Shown here: positions 24,669 through 33,213 of the stretch, in pieces
Layout: every line of letters begins with the position of its first letter
Position numbering within the stretch: the stretch's first letter is position 1
NCBI GenBank assembly: GCA_017622135.1
Contig: JAGARR010000050.1
Coordinates: forward strand, 20,340-84,339
DNA length: 64,000 bases
Direction of reading: 5' to 3'
Origin: Spirochaetaceae bacterium
Lineage (GTDB): Bacteria > Spirochaetota > Spirochaetia > Treponematales > Treponemataceae
The notes under the pieces: generated by a model
What the model was told of the DNA's origin: nothing
What the model saw: the letters and a program-made list of their open reading frames with translations, nothing else
Database searches by the model: none
Position numbers and translations under genes: made by a program

Positions 24669-26714
24669 TCAGTGTATCAGGGTTATTCCGACCCGCCCTT
24701 CCAGTGGCGAGGGGTCGGCAATCCGATTGCCGGACAGGTTTACAAAGCGCAGCTTGTCCAGCTCCGCCAGTGGTGAGATGTCTGCAATGTCATTGTCGGA
24801 CAGGTCCAGATGGACGAGATCTTTCAGGGCGGAAAGACTCCCGATTTCCTGGACACCGCAGCCGGCTATGTGCAGCGCATTCAGGCTGGGCAGGCGGTCA
24901 AGCTGGTGGACAAAGGCGGATGCAGGCCCGGCCTTGTAGGTCCAATGCTGCTGGCCTGGCTCTGGCGGCAGGTCATGCATATCCCGGTATCCATTGAGAT
25001 TCAATTCCCGCAGCTGCCTCAGATTGGAAAGCTTCCTGTAGTCTGTCCCCTTGGAATCGGAGCCGCTCAAATCGAGGGACTGGAGGGTGGAAAGCTCCAG
25101 CACCGCATCCAGGGGTCCGTAGATGCTCTTGTCCCGCAGGGACAGCTGCTCCAGCGGCAGTCCGCTCAGTCCCTCCAAGCCCTCCAGGGAGGTGGTGTAG
25201 GTGTCTGCGAACCAGCCGCAGTGAAGGCTGAGCCGCCGCAGGTTTGCAAGCTGGCGGAGGGAGGTGAGGTTGAGGGTGCTGCGATAGGAGCAGACTGACA
25301 GCTCCTCCAGGCCCTCCAGTGGATGGAGGTAGCTAAAGTCCCTGGTCATGCGGATTTTGAGGGAGCGCAGGCTGGTGAGGGCGGCTATATCCGACGGGGA
25401 TGCGAACAGTTCGTCGGATTCCAGCGTCAGTCTTTTTAGTGCGGGCAGATTCGCCAGCTCTGGAACAGAATCAAGGCTGTCGTTGCCGGTTAGGGTGAGC
25501 TCCTCCAGTCTGGTCATGTCCGCCAGAAATGGGGTGTCCCGTATACTGGTGCGGTCTATGCTGAGGCTGGTCAGATTGTGGAGGGAGGCGAGGGGACTCA
25601 AGTCCGTCAGGGCGGAGCCGGAGAGGGAGAGTCTTTCCAGATGGTCGGCCATGGACAGGGATGCTACGCTGGAAAGGTGCTTGTTTGCCAGCAGCCCCAG
25701 CTCCGTAATCTGCCTCTGGCCGGACAGGACGGAGAGGTTGGTGATTCCAGTATTGTACAGCGTCAGGGAGCGCAGGCTGGGAAGCTTGTCCAGCCCGTCT
25801 AGGGAGCTCAGGCTGCTGCCGCCCACATACAGCCGCTCCAGCTTGGGCAGCCTGGCGTAGCCGCTCAAATCTGTGCTCTGGATTCCGGCAGGCAGTGTCA
25901 GCTCCAGAAGCTCCGGCAGCAGCAGGTCCTCTGGGGCAAGGCCACGGACAGCGGCCTCCAGCTGCTGCAGTCCCTGAAAGTAAATCAAGCCCAGTTCCCT
26001 GCCGTCCTGACTGCCCTCCACCACAAGAGTGACAGGGATGCCGCCGTCAAAGGCGATGGAGATTTTCTGGGCCTTGGTGAGGAGGTCCGGGGAGCGGATG
26101 GACAGGGAGGTTACGGTCTGAATCTGCTCCAGCGTGATGTGCTCGGCGGTCATGCCCGTCGCCAGCTCCATTGCCTGCCGCAGCGGGGATGCTGGCAGGA
26201 GCTCGGACAGCGGCACCTCCGCCACCTGGGGAAGCAGGTTCCGCTTGCCGCACAGGACATCGGCAGCTATGGCTAGACTGGCAGCAAAATCCCTGCGGCC
26301 AAAGCTTGTAAACCGCTCCACGCACCAAGGCCCGTATTCGGCGGCATCCGTATGCTCCAGCATTTTTCGGGCAGTACGGTGGGCCGCCTCAAAGTTGCCG
26401 TTTTCCAGGTGATAGTCAATCACCGTCTGGTATGTGGGGCCGTCAGCAGTAGCGGCATTGACCTGATCCATCGCCGCTGCAATGGAGGAGGCCGCCCGTG
26501 CAGGGGAGGTTATGGCGCGGGACAAAAGGTATGAGCTTAGGCCAAGTATGAGAACCAATGCCAGCAATATGGCTATGGGGGGCTTGCCGGGACTCGCTTG
26601 GGGCGATGCAGAAGTCGTCTGCCGTGGAGCCTCCGGCAGCGGGCCTCCGCAAAACGGACAGGCACTTGCCTGCACGTCCACCATGCTCTGGCAGTATTCA
26701 CAGCGAATCTTCAT
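24669..26714 (-). CDS. Zinc-ribbon, single-TM, leucine-rich-repeat protein
   Basis: 681 residues. Order: N-terminal zinc ribbon CEYC...CPFC (residues 4-23), a Pro/Ser linker, one membrane segment (about 48-67, ILLALVLILGLSSYLLSRAI), a ~170-residue helical domain, then about 15 internalin-type LRRs to the C-terminus (LERLYVGGSSLSSLDGLDKL and so on, ending LRFVNLSGNRIADPSPLEG). The ribbon would be cytoplasmic and the LRR solenoid outside the inner membrane. The pairing with the zinc-ribbon SPFH gene just downstream suggests a membrane-sensing unit. A GGAGG-like site precedes the ATG. The gap 26715-26887 has no gene. Confidence 0.82.
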   Translation of the reverse strand: MKIRCEYCQSMVDVQASACPFCGGPLPEAPRQTTSASPQASPGKPPIAILLALVLILGLSSYLLSRAITSPARAASSIAAAMDQVNAATADGPTYQTVIDYHLENGNFEAAHRTARKMLEHTDAAEYGPWCVERFTSFGRRDFAASLAIAADVLCGKRNLLPQVAEVPLSELLPASPLRQAMELATGMTAEHITLEQIQTVTSLSIRSPDLLTKAQKISIAFDGGIPVTLVVEGSQDGRELGLIYFQGLQQLEAAVRGLAPEDLLLPELLELTLPAGIQSTDLSGYARLPKLERLYVGGSSLSSLDGLDKLPSLRSLTLYNTGITNLSVLSGQRQITELGLLANKHLSSVASLSMADHLERLSLSGSALTDLSPLASLHNLTSLSIDRTSIRDTPFLADMTRLEELTLTGNDSLDSVPELANLPALKRLTLESDELFASPSDIAALTSLRSLKIRMTRDFSYLHPLEGLEELSVCSYRSTLNLTSLRQLANLRRLSLHCGWFADTYTTSLEGLEGLSGLPLEQLSLRDKSIYGPLDAVLELSTLQSLDLSGSDSKGTDYRKLSNLRQLRELNLNGYRDMHDLPPEPGQQHWTYKAGPASAFVHQLDRLPSLNALHIAGCGVQEIGSLSALKDLVHLDLSDNDIADISPLAELDKLRFVNLSGNRIADPSPLEGRVGITLIH

Positions 26715-26887
26715 GGATGCCTCCTGATTGAAACAGCTCCTGTTCGATGAGCCTTTCTGAAATTGATTTTCAATGGGTTTTCCTGTACAACAACTTTTCT
26801 TTCCTTATGGAATGGGACGGGGAAAAGCCCTGTGCCAGCCAATCGCTCCCCCGTCTCCTCCATCCCGCCGAACAGCTGCCAGCAGAG

Positions 26888-28219
26888 TTACATTCCGCCG
26901 AACTGCTGCATAAACTTAGCTTGCAGGCCCTTGTTCTTGGTGAGCTTTTTCATGGCGAGTCTGGTCTTCTCGAACTGCTTGATGAGGCGGTTCACCTCAG
27001 CCACGGAGGTGCCGGAGCCCTTGGCAATACGCTTGCGGCGGCTGGGACCGATGATCAGGTGGTTTGCACGCTCCTTCTTCGTCATGGAGAGGATGATGGC
27101 CTCCTGCCGCTTCATGGCGCTGGTGTCGATGTCCTGGTTTCCCATCTGGGCGGCCATGCCGGGCATCATCTCCATGATGGACTGGAGGGAGCCCATCTTC
27201 TTCACCCGCTGCAGTTGGTCCAGCATGTCCTGGAGGGTGAAGGTTTCGCTCATCATCTTCTTCTGGAGCTTCTCCGCCTCCGCCTCGTCGATGGTGGCCT
27301 GGGCCTTTTCCACCAGTGACACGATGTCGCCCATGCCCAGGATGCGGCTGGCGATGCGCTCAGGATGGAAGGGCTCGAAGTCCTCGGTTTTTTCACCAGT
27401 ACCGATGAACAGGATGGGCTTGCCGGTGATGGATTTCAAGGAGAGGGCGGCACCACCACGGGCATCGGAGTCGAATTTGGTGAGGATGACACCGGTGAGC
27501 TGCAGGGCCTCATCAAAGGTCTTGGCAATGTCCACGGCGTTCTGGCCGGTCATGGCGTCTGCCACCAGCAGCACCTCATCGGGGTTGACTGCCTTCTTCA
27601 CCTCGGCAATCTCTGCCATCATGTCTTGGTCAATCTGGAGGCGGCCGGCGGTGTCCACAATCAGGGTGTCGTAGCCGCCCTTCTTGGCCTGGCTGATGGC
27701 GTTCTTTGCCACCTTCACCGCATCCTTGGTGTCTTCCGCATGGACGGGAACGCCGATTTTTTCTCCCAAAACCTGGAGCTGCTGGATGGCGGCGGGACGC
27801 ACCAGGTCGCAGGCTGCCAGCAGGGGCTTTCGTCCCTCCTTTGCAAGGCGTGCGGCCAGCTTGGCGGCGGCTGTGGTCTTTCCCGCTCCCTGGAGACCCA
27901 GCAGCAGGATGACCGACAGGGTGTCGGGCCCCTTGAGCTTGAGCTCCTGCTTTTCATCGCCCAAGAGGGATACAATCTTGTCGTGGATAATCTTGACGAA
28001 TTGCTGTCCGGGATCAACCGCCCGCAGGACCTTTTCGCCCTTGGCTTCCTCGATGGTGCTGTTGACAAAGCGGCGCACCACCCGCAGGTTCACGTCGGCT
28101 TCCAGCAGGGCAAGCTTGATCTGCTCTACGGTCTCTTCTATATTCTTCTCCGTAATGGAGGACTTTCCGCTGAGCTTGCGGACCACATCGGTAAAGGTAT
28201 TGGAAATTTTCTCTAACAT
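26888..28219 (-). CDS. ffh: Signal recognition particle protein Ffh (SRP54)
   Basis: 443 residues, the usual length. N domain at 1-90; G domain with P-loop GLQGAGKTT, DTAGR, TKFDSDARGG and GTGEK; Met-rich M domain at the C-terminus (MSETFTLQDMLDQL, GPSRRKRIAKGSGTS, ending FMQQFGGM). It binds signal sequences on the ribosome together with 4.5S RNA and FtsY. No Shine-Dalgarno precedes the ATG. A near-consensus promoter instead places the transcription start on the ATG itself, so the mRNA is probably leaderless. No 4.5S RNA gene was seen nearby. Confidence 0.97.
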   Translation of the reverse strand: MLEKISNTFTDVVRKLSGKSSITEKNIEETVEQIKLALLEADVNLRVVRRFVNSTIEEAKGEKVLRAVDPGQQFVKIIHDKIVSLLGDEKQELKLKGPDTLSVILLLGLQGAGKTTAAAKLAARLAKEGRKPLLAACDLVRPAAIQQLQVLGEKIGVPVHAEDTKDAVKVAKNAISQAKKGGYDTLIVDTAGRLQIDQDMMAEIAEVKKAVNPDEVLLVADAMTGQNAVDIAKTFDEALQLTGVILTKFDSDARGGAALSLKSITGKPILFIGTGEKTEDFEPFHPERIASRILGMGDIVSLVEKAQATIDEAEAEKLQKKMMSETFTLQDMLDQLQRVKKMGSLQSIMEMMPGMAAQMGNQDIDTSAMKRQEAIILSMTKKERANHLIIGPSRRKRIAKGSGTSVAEVNRLIKQFEKTRLAMKKLTKNKGLQAKFMQQFGGM

Positions 28220-28225
28220 AGGGTC

Positions 28226-28254
28226 AGTATACGGGAATCAGGGGGAAGGCTCAA
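28226..28254 (-). promoter_or_regulatory. ffh promoter, start point at the ATG
   Basis: TTGAGC (28254-28249), 17 bases, TATACT (28231-28226), six bases, ATG at 28219. Confidence 0.65.
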
Positions 28255-28271
28255 GGGGTGAGGGACAAGCG

Positions 28272-28304
28272 AAAAAAAAGCCCCTCCAGTTAAGGCTGGA
28301 AGGG
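28272..28304 (-). terminator. Terminator after the small membrane protein gene
   Basis: A nine-pair stem, CCCTTCCAG with CTGGAGGGG (28304-28296 with 28289-28281), followed by C and eight T on the minus strand. Confidence 0.85.
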
Positions 28305-28317
28305 TAAGGTGTTTGGA

Positions 28318-28554
28318 TTAGATATTCAAGAGCCTGAGAATCTTGCCCTGGAACAAGATGCACAAAAGGTCAAGAATCCAGATGATGTTCCAGCCCAACA
28401 GCAGGCGCAGCAATCCGGCCACAATCTTTCCTTCCTGGAAGCGGGTCACAAAACCGAACAGCCAGGAGGTGACGGGAATGATGGCGAAGATGATGCTGAT
28501 GAGTCTGCCCATCCCAAAGTAGTCCTTTCCGCGGGAGCCTTTCTTTTTTCCCAT
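28318..28554 (-). CDS. Small two-helix membrane protein
   Basis: 78 residues. After a basic start (MGKKKGSRGK) there are two hydrophobic segments, at about 17-38 (LISIIFAIIPVTSWLFGF) and 46-68 (LLRLLLGWNIIWILDLLCIL). AGGAGG precedes the ATG, a good promoter lies upstream and a strong terminator downstream, so this is a complete single-gene unit. I do not recognise the family; it resembles small YqaE-like or superinfection-exclusion-type membrane proteins only in shape. Confidence 0.8.
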   Translation of the reverse strand: MGKKKGSRGKDYFGMGRLISIIFAIIPVTSWLFGFVTRFQEGKIVAGLLRLLLGWNIIWILDLLCILFQGKILRLLNI

Positions 28555-28585
28555 GGTTTCCTCCTATATGAAATGAATGACCTTC

Positions 28586-28614
28586 ATGGTAAAGGAAAAG
28601 AGTGGATTTGTAAA
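28586..28614 (-). promoter_or_regulatory. Promoter for the small membrane protein
   Basis: TTTACA (28614-28609), 17 bases, TACCAT (28591-28586), about 32 bases before the ATG at 28554. Confidence 0.6.
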
Positions 28615-28694
28615 GGCTGGTAGGTGGGTGGGGTGCGCTTCTGTCACAGGGCCTCTGCAAGTTTTGCCTGCCAGGTGTCTTGGGTATTTTTTGC

Positions 28695-28723
28695 TTGACA
28701 GGAGGGATTTTCGATTTTATCAT
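28695..28723 (+). promoter_or_regulatory. Promoter for the EF-G paralogue
   Basis: TTGACA (28695-28700), 17 bases, TATCAT (28718-28723), about 32 bases before the start codon, which is preceded by AAGGAGA. Confidence 0.75.
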
Positions 28724-28755
28724 AGTACATTATACGATATTAAGGAGATTTTCTT

Positions 28756-30843
28756 ATGGATTATTCCACACAACAGTTGAGAAATATTTCGATTGCCGGT
28801 CATGGTCAGACGGGAAAGACCACCCTTTTTGAGCATCTGCTCTTTGTGGGTGGGGCGCTGTCCAAGGCCGAGTCGGTGGCTTCCGGCAAGACTGCCAGCG
28901 ACAACTCACCAGAGGAAATCCAGAGAAAGATATCAGTCTATTCCTCCTTGGCCCACCTGGACTGGAAGGGTGTCCTCATCAATATGTGGGACACTCCCGG
29001 TTCCTCCGACTTTTCCGGTGAGGTCATCTCCGCCTTCCGTTCCAGCGAGCTGGCACTGATGGTGGTGGACTCCCGCTCCGGCGCCCAAATCGAGACCATC
29101 AAGCTGTGGCGTGACTTGGATCGTAGGAACAAGCCCCGCATCGCCTTTCTGAACCACTGCGAGGATGAGCGCTCTGACTACGACGGCTCCGTTCAGGATA
29201 TCCGCAAGAAGTTCAGCGTGGAGGTGTGTCCCGTCACCATTCCCATGGGCAGCGGTGGCGATTTCAAAGGGGTCATCGACGTGCTCCACGGAAAGGCCTA
29301 CCTGGTGGCTGGTGACGGTGCGGTGGAGACTGCCACCGACATTCCTGCTGACTACAAGGACTTGTACGAGGATGCCTTGGGGGTACTGGCTGGTGCCGCC
29401 GCCGAGGGTGATGACGACCTTCTGGTGAAGTTCATTGATGAAGGTGAGCTGACCCAGGAGGAAATCATCGCCGGCCTTAAGATTGCCGTGACCAACAACC
29501 GCATCGTTCCCTCCTTTGCTGGTAATCCTGAGAAGAACTGCGGCCTGGTTCCCCTGCTGGACTTTATCGCAGACATCGCTCCTGATCCTTCCCATGCTAT
29601 CGAGACTGCCGTGTCTCCGGTGGAGGAGAAGATGGCGGTGAAATTCGACGCTGCCACTCCTGCAGTGATTCTCTGCGTCAAGACCTCCAGCGACCAGTTC
29701 TCCGGTAAGCTTTCCTATCTGAAGGTGGTGGGCGGAAGCCTTCATTCCGATTCCGAGCTGTTCAACCTGACGGAGAAGAAAAAGGAGAAGATTGGAAAGC
29801 TCTATCGCTGCGTTGGCAAGAAGCTGGAGGAAATCAAGGTGGCTCAGGCGGGAGATCTTTGTATTGCCGCCAAGCTGGCGGTCACCAAAACTAGTGATAC
29901 ATTGGCTGCCTCTCAGGATGCACTGCCCTTGGTAAAGCTTCGTCTGCCTGAGCCGGTGTACTCCATGGCTGTCGCTGCCAAGGAAAAGCGGGATGACGAC
30001 AAGCTTTCCACCCAGTTGCTGAAGGCCGCCGAGGAGGACAGGACCCTCACCTTCCAGTACAATCCTGAAACAAAGCAGAACGTGCTGTCTGGCATGGGTG
30101 AGCTGCAGATTGGCATCATTCTGGACAGGATTCGTGCCCAGTCCAAGATTGAGATTGAGACCTCCCTGCCTCGCATCGCCTACCGGGAGACTATCCAGCG
30201 GAAGGCCCAGGCGGAGTACACCCACAAGAAGCAGTCCGGTGGCCACGGCCAGTATGCCAGGGTGGTGCTTTCTGTGGAGGCTCTGGAGCGAGGAATGGAG
30301 TATGGATTCACCAACGCCGTTGTGGGAGGTGCCATTTCCAAGGGATACATCCCCGGTGTGGAGAAGGGTGTGCGGGAAGCCATGGAGCATGGTGTCCTGG
30401 CAGGCTACCCTGTGGTGGATGTGGCCATCACCGTCTTGGACGGTAAGGAGCATCCCGTTGACTCCTCCGAAATGGCCTTTAAGATTGCCGCCCGTAATGC
30501 CTTCAAGGATGCCATGCGTTCTGCAGGCCCTGTGCTGCTGGAGCCAGTGATGAACATTACCGTGTGGGTGGAGTCCAAGTATTTGGGAGACATCATGTCC
30601 GACCTCTCCGGCAAGCGGGGTAGGGTGCTGGGTCAAAACACCTTGGCTGGTGACATTGATGAAATCCGGGCCTTGGTTCCCCAGTCCGAGCTGTTGAAGT
30701 ACGCCATAGACCTGCGCTCACTTACCAGTGGCACGGGAAGCTTTGAGACCTCCTTTAGCCACTATGACCCCATCTCCGGCAAGCTGGCAGATGAGGTCAT
30801 TGCTGCCGCCAAGGAATTCATCCAGGTGGCCTCAGAGGATTAG
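28756..30843 (+). CDS. fusA2: Elongation factor G paralogue (EF-G-2 type)
   Basis: 695 residues with the five-domain EF-G layout. The P-loop is GHGQTGKTT in place of AHVDxGKT, G3 is DTPG, and domain IV-V motifs are clear (YRETIQRKAQAEY, KKQSGGHGQYARV, PVMNITVWV). Departures from a translating EF-G: the switch I RGITI is replaced by QRKISVYSS, and the G4 motif NKxD is replaced by NHCEDE, so guanine recognition should be altered. It resembles the second EF-G of spirochaetes and actinobacteria, whose role in translocation or recycling is uncertain. It has its own promoter and terminator. The main fusA should be elsewhere. Confidence 0.85.
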   Translation: MDYSTQQLRNISIAGHGQTGKTTLFEHLLFVGGALSKAESVASGKTASDNSPEEIQRKISVYSSLAHLDWKGVLINMWDTPGSSDFSGEVISAFRSSELALMVVDSRSGAQIETIKLWRDLDRRNKPRIAFLNHCEDERSDYDGSVQDIRKKFSVEVCPVTIPMGSGGDFKGVIDVLHGKAYLVAGDGAVETATDIPADYKDLYEDALGVLAGAAAEGDDDLLVKFIDEGELTQEEIIAGLKIAVTNNRIVPSFAGNPEKNCGLVPLLDFIADIAPDPSHAIETAVSPVEEKMAVKFDAATPAVILCVKTSSDQFSGKLSYLKVVGGSLHSDSELFNLTEKKKEKIGKLYRCVGKKLEEIKVAQAGDLCIAAKLAVTKTSDTLAASQDALPLVKLRLPEPVYSMAVAAKEKRDDDKLSTQLLKAAEEDRTLTFQYNPETKQNVLSGMGELQIGIILDRIRAQSKIEIETSLPRIAYRETIQRKAQAEYTHKKQSGGHGQYARVVLSVEALERGMEYGFTNAVVGGAISKGYIPGVEKGVREAMEHGVLAGYPVVDVAITVLDGKEHPVDSSEMAFKIAARNAFKDAMRSAGPVLLEPVMNITVWVESKYLGDIMSDLSGKRGRVLGQNTLAGDIDEIRALVPQSELLKYAIDLRSLTSGTGSFETSFSHYDPISGKLADEVIAAAKEFIQVASED

Positions 30844-30938
30844 CTCGTTGGTCAGCTGCGGGACAGGAGCCACCCCACGGAATACTTCTGGATGGGGCGA
30901 TTTTCAAATTGACCTGTAGCTGGATTCAATAGATGGCA

Positions 30939-30973
30939 CCGGGAAGCAGGAATGTCTGCTTCCCGGTTTTTTT
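30939..30973 (+). terminator. Terminator after the EF-G paralogue
   Basis: Perfect 11-bp stem CCGGGAAGCAG/CTGCTTCCCGG (30939-30949 with 30956-30966) followed by seven T. Confidence 0.92.
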
Positions 30974-31023
30974 GCGAAAGCTGGTGGGATGTCTTTGTCT
31001 GTAACGGAATCATAATCCTGACT

Positions 31024-31273
31024 GGGAATATTGTCCGTCAGGAATGCATGGACAGGCTCCCTCTCCTCCAGGACAAGCACTGCGTCGCAATGATTGCCGG
31101 GGTGGGAAGCTGCGGGCACGTCTACGGTGGTGCGACAGCTCCAGCAGAAACTGAGGGGAGATCCACCCGCCCCTGGCAATCTACGATTCCTACCTCAAGC
31201 GGTGCTTTTCTTGGACAATGAGGCGGGCTATGGGGGGGGGCAAGAGCGCATTGGACTGGCGCTGGAGAGGTGA
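31024..31273 (+). pseudogene. Decayed P-loop protein fragment with a nine-G tract
   Basis: No intact gene lies between the terminator at 30973 and the ATP-grasp gene at 31279, but coding-like sequence survives in shifting plus-strand frames. One frame gives HCVAMIAGVGSCG; the next frame continues TSTVVRQLQQKLRG, together reading as a Walker A (GxxxxGKST) broken at the Lys codon. A third stretch (EIHPPLAIYDSYLKR) then shifts again into LFLDNEAGYGGGQERIGLA, ending at TGA 31271-31273. Nine consecutive G (31222-31230) sit in the last part. The original family is not recognised. It looks like the debris of a P-loop NTPase with at least two frameshifts. Confidence 0.5.
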
Positions 31274-31278
31274 GGGGT

Positions 31279-32055
31279 CTAGGCATCCTCCATCGAGGTG
31301 ATGATTCTCGTAGCATCACATGCGTACAGGTCGGATCCGCTAAAGGGATTTGTCTCCACGAGATACAGTTCTTTGTCGCTCTCGCAAATGTCGATGATGT
31401 ATGCAAGGTCTTTTTCCATTTTTAAGTCTGCGATTCTCTGCGCAAATTGCCATGCTTCTCCTGTGTCGATGGAAACACCGCCTTTTCTTCCGTCGGCAAT
31501 GTACTCGCAGCCGGTTACGATTTTGTCATTTATGCAGACAAATCTAAATTCTTTCCCTATCTTTTTGAATTCTGCTAGAACGATGGGCAGGCTCATGTCT
31601 GAGTGATAAAAACCATAATCGAAATGACTTGGAGTAAGGTTTTTCGTGCCGATCACTCTCCCGGAAAATTCCTTTAGTGGGCTGTTGGGCCTGGCAAATA
31701 TTTTTCCGGCACCATTGGAGAGTGCGTCCATGATATGCGGAGAGCCGAGCACCTCGGAGATTGTTGTAAATACTGGATCCCTGTTGAGGAGGAAATCCCG
31801 GTATTTTTTGTAGATGGAGGAAAATGAGAACTCCTCCTCGTCGCAGAGGGAGCCGGGCTGCCAGTCCATCTCCCGTTTGAGTCTCGCTGCGTTCCCCAGG
31901 CTGCCGTGAAATATCGAATTCTTTGGGAACGCCTCATATTCCCGTGTAATCCAAAACTCATCGTGCCAGACAACGTGCTCCTTCTGCAAGCGCTCTAATG
32001 ACCCCAAAAGAATGTCACCATTTGCAAAGGCATCGTTTTCAATCACCCAGTGCAT
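31279..32055 (-). CDS. ATP-grasp domain protein (R2K-like)
   Basis: 258 residues. The C-terminal half carries ATP-grasp features: KIFARPNSPLKEFSGRV (nucleotide-binding Arg/Lys strand), EFRFVCINDKIVTGCEY, and IIDICE...LYLVETNPFSGSDLY with the metal-binding Glu and Asn. The N-terminal half (WVIENDAFANGDILLGSLER) is the pre-grasp region seen in small stand-alone R2K-type ATP-grasp proteins, which occur in phage and peptide- or protein-tagging contexts. The substrate is unknown. GAGGAGAG precedes the ATG. Both flanks are decayed sequence, so the gene may be part of a degenerating mobile segment. Confidence 0.78.
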   Translation of the reverse strand: MHWVIENDAFANGDILLGSLERLQKEHVVWHDEFWITREYEAFPKNSIFHGSLGNAARLKREMDWQPGSLCDEEEFSFSSIYKKYRDFLLNRDPVFTTISEVLGSPHIMDALSNGAGKIFARPNSPLKEFSGRVIGTKNLTPSHFDYGFYHSDMSLPIVLAEFKKIGKEFRFVCINDKIVTGCEYIADGRKGGVSIDTGEAWQFAQRIADLKMEKDLAYIIDICESDKELYLVETNPFSGSDLYACDATRIITSMEDA

Positions 32056-32099
32056 ATCCCTCTCCTCATATCGCCCCTGTCGTTGCTCGTCACGGCTCG

Positions 32100-32238
32100 T
32101 TCCCCAAGAGGAACGTAAGCTCGGCTTCTGGGATGCGGTATTTCGGGCCGCCTCGCTCCACCTCCAGATATCCGCCGAATGCCCAGCCGTACTTTCCCGT
32201 CCTCGTATTCAATCTTAATCCAATAATAAAAAAATAGA
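32100..32238 (-). pseudogene. Truncated, frameshifted SH3-like domain fragment
   Basis: Between the ATP-grasp gene and the secreted-protein gene, the minus strand reads WIKIEYEDGK in one frame and, one base on, YGWAFGGYLEVERGGPKYR in another. Together these make most of a bacterial SH3 domain, as found at the end of many treponemal exported proteins. No start codon or complete gene is present. The segment also contains the palindrome GTTCC-CCAAGA-GGAAC around 32099-32114. Confidence 0.5.
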
Positions 32239-32239
32239 A

Positions 32240-33202
32240 TTACTCTTCCTGTTCCATAAATTCTCGTGCTCGTTGCATCTTTTGTAGGACAGTGTCTTTG
32301 GGTGTTTCCAAGGTAAAATCACGAACATAGCAATAGAATTCCCCATTGAGAATAAAAATCACAGAAGTATAGAGATAGATTTTGTTTCCAAGCTTATATT
32401 CTTCCTTGAGGTATTGGTCAAAACCATTTTGAAAATAGAGACGCAACGGAATCCCATTATAATTATGCTGAATCATATAAGGACAATTAGAAAAATATCT
32501 CCGTACTATCAATCCTGCTGCTGGTGATGACAATCCTGCTGCAATCTCTGCCGTTTTCGGATAGTTTGAGAGTGTTGTGGTAAGGCATACTTGGAATACA
32601 GGGAATGAAGAAAAGTGTATCTGACGCTCCTCATCTCCCCTTTCAGTGGCTTGCCTGTAGAGATTCTCAAGGGAATCTGGATAATCCCAAAAATCAATTT
32701 CGTCAGTTTTACCAGCTATGGGTTGGTAATCCAGCAATTTTGAGGAAGTGGGCAGGAACATTTCAATTCCAAAATAATACCACCCCTGCTCAAATTCCGG
32801 TGGAACTGCAGAAACATCGATAAGATAGGGGTCAAACTCTTTGCAACGTATATTGAGTATAACTGGTGAAGAGACTGCCGTGCCAATTACCTCCTCTTCC
32901 TTTATCTGTATATTTCCAGTATCTTTATAGCTGTCAAAGACTTGCACTCCTGATATGATCAGCTGGTATTCTACAGACTGTTTTCTCCCATCGTAATAAT
33001 AAGTATTTGGAAAGGTGATGATGATGGTGTTACCGTTGAATCCTTGGGGCAAGTTTTCATTGCCAATTTGATATATCGTTCCTGTCACTGGGGATTTGAC
33101 CTGCTCTCCAATATGTAGCCTCATTCCCCCATTGGTCCTTGATACTCCATATAGTTGCAAGGTGAGGGATAGCAATACAAGTGAAATTATTTTTTTTCTC
33201 AT
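32240..33202 (-). CDS. Exported protein of unknown function
   Basis: 320 residues with a cleavable signal peptide (MRKKIISLVLLSLTLQLYGV). The mature N-terminus has HIGEQVKSPVTGTIYQIG, reminiscent of the beta-strand 'barrel-sandwich' start of M23/biotinyl-like domains, but no catalytic residues follow. The rest is mixed strand/helix with no family I recognise. It is clearly AT-richer than its neighbours. It begins only 11 bases after the P1-peptidase stop, so it is probably the last gene of the coaC-coaB-coaX transcript, perhaps by insertion. Confidence 0.72.
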   Translation of the reverse strand: MRKKIISLVLLSLTLQLYGVSRTNGGMRLHIGEQVKSPVTGTIYQIGNENLPQGFNGNTIIITFPNTYYYDGRKQSVEYQLIISGVQVFDSYKDTGNIQIKEEEVIGTAVSSPVILNIRCKEFDPYLIDVSAVPPEFEQGWYYFGIEMFLPTSSKLLDYQPIAGKTDEIDFWDYPDSLENLYRQATERGDEERQIHFSSFPVFQVCLTTTLSNYPKTAEIAAGLSSPAAGLIVRRYFSNCPYMIQHNYNGIPLRLYFQNGFDQYLKEEYKLGNKIYLYTSVIFILNGEFYCYVRDFTLETPKDTVLQKMQRAREFMEQEE

Positions 33203-33213
33203 TTTCTTTCTCC

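Noticed and set aside
28933..30636. Long minus-strand open frame opposite the EF-G paralogue
   Set aside because: It is a codon-bias shadow of a well-recognised plus-strand gene; its His/Gly/Leu-rich translation has no domains. The same applies to the long antisense frames opposite infB, nusA and pnp.
31279..32055. ATP-grasp gene as part of a ribosomal-peptide (graspetide) cluster
   Set aside because: No precursor peptide, transporter or protease gene adjoins it; both flanks are decayed fragments.
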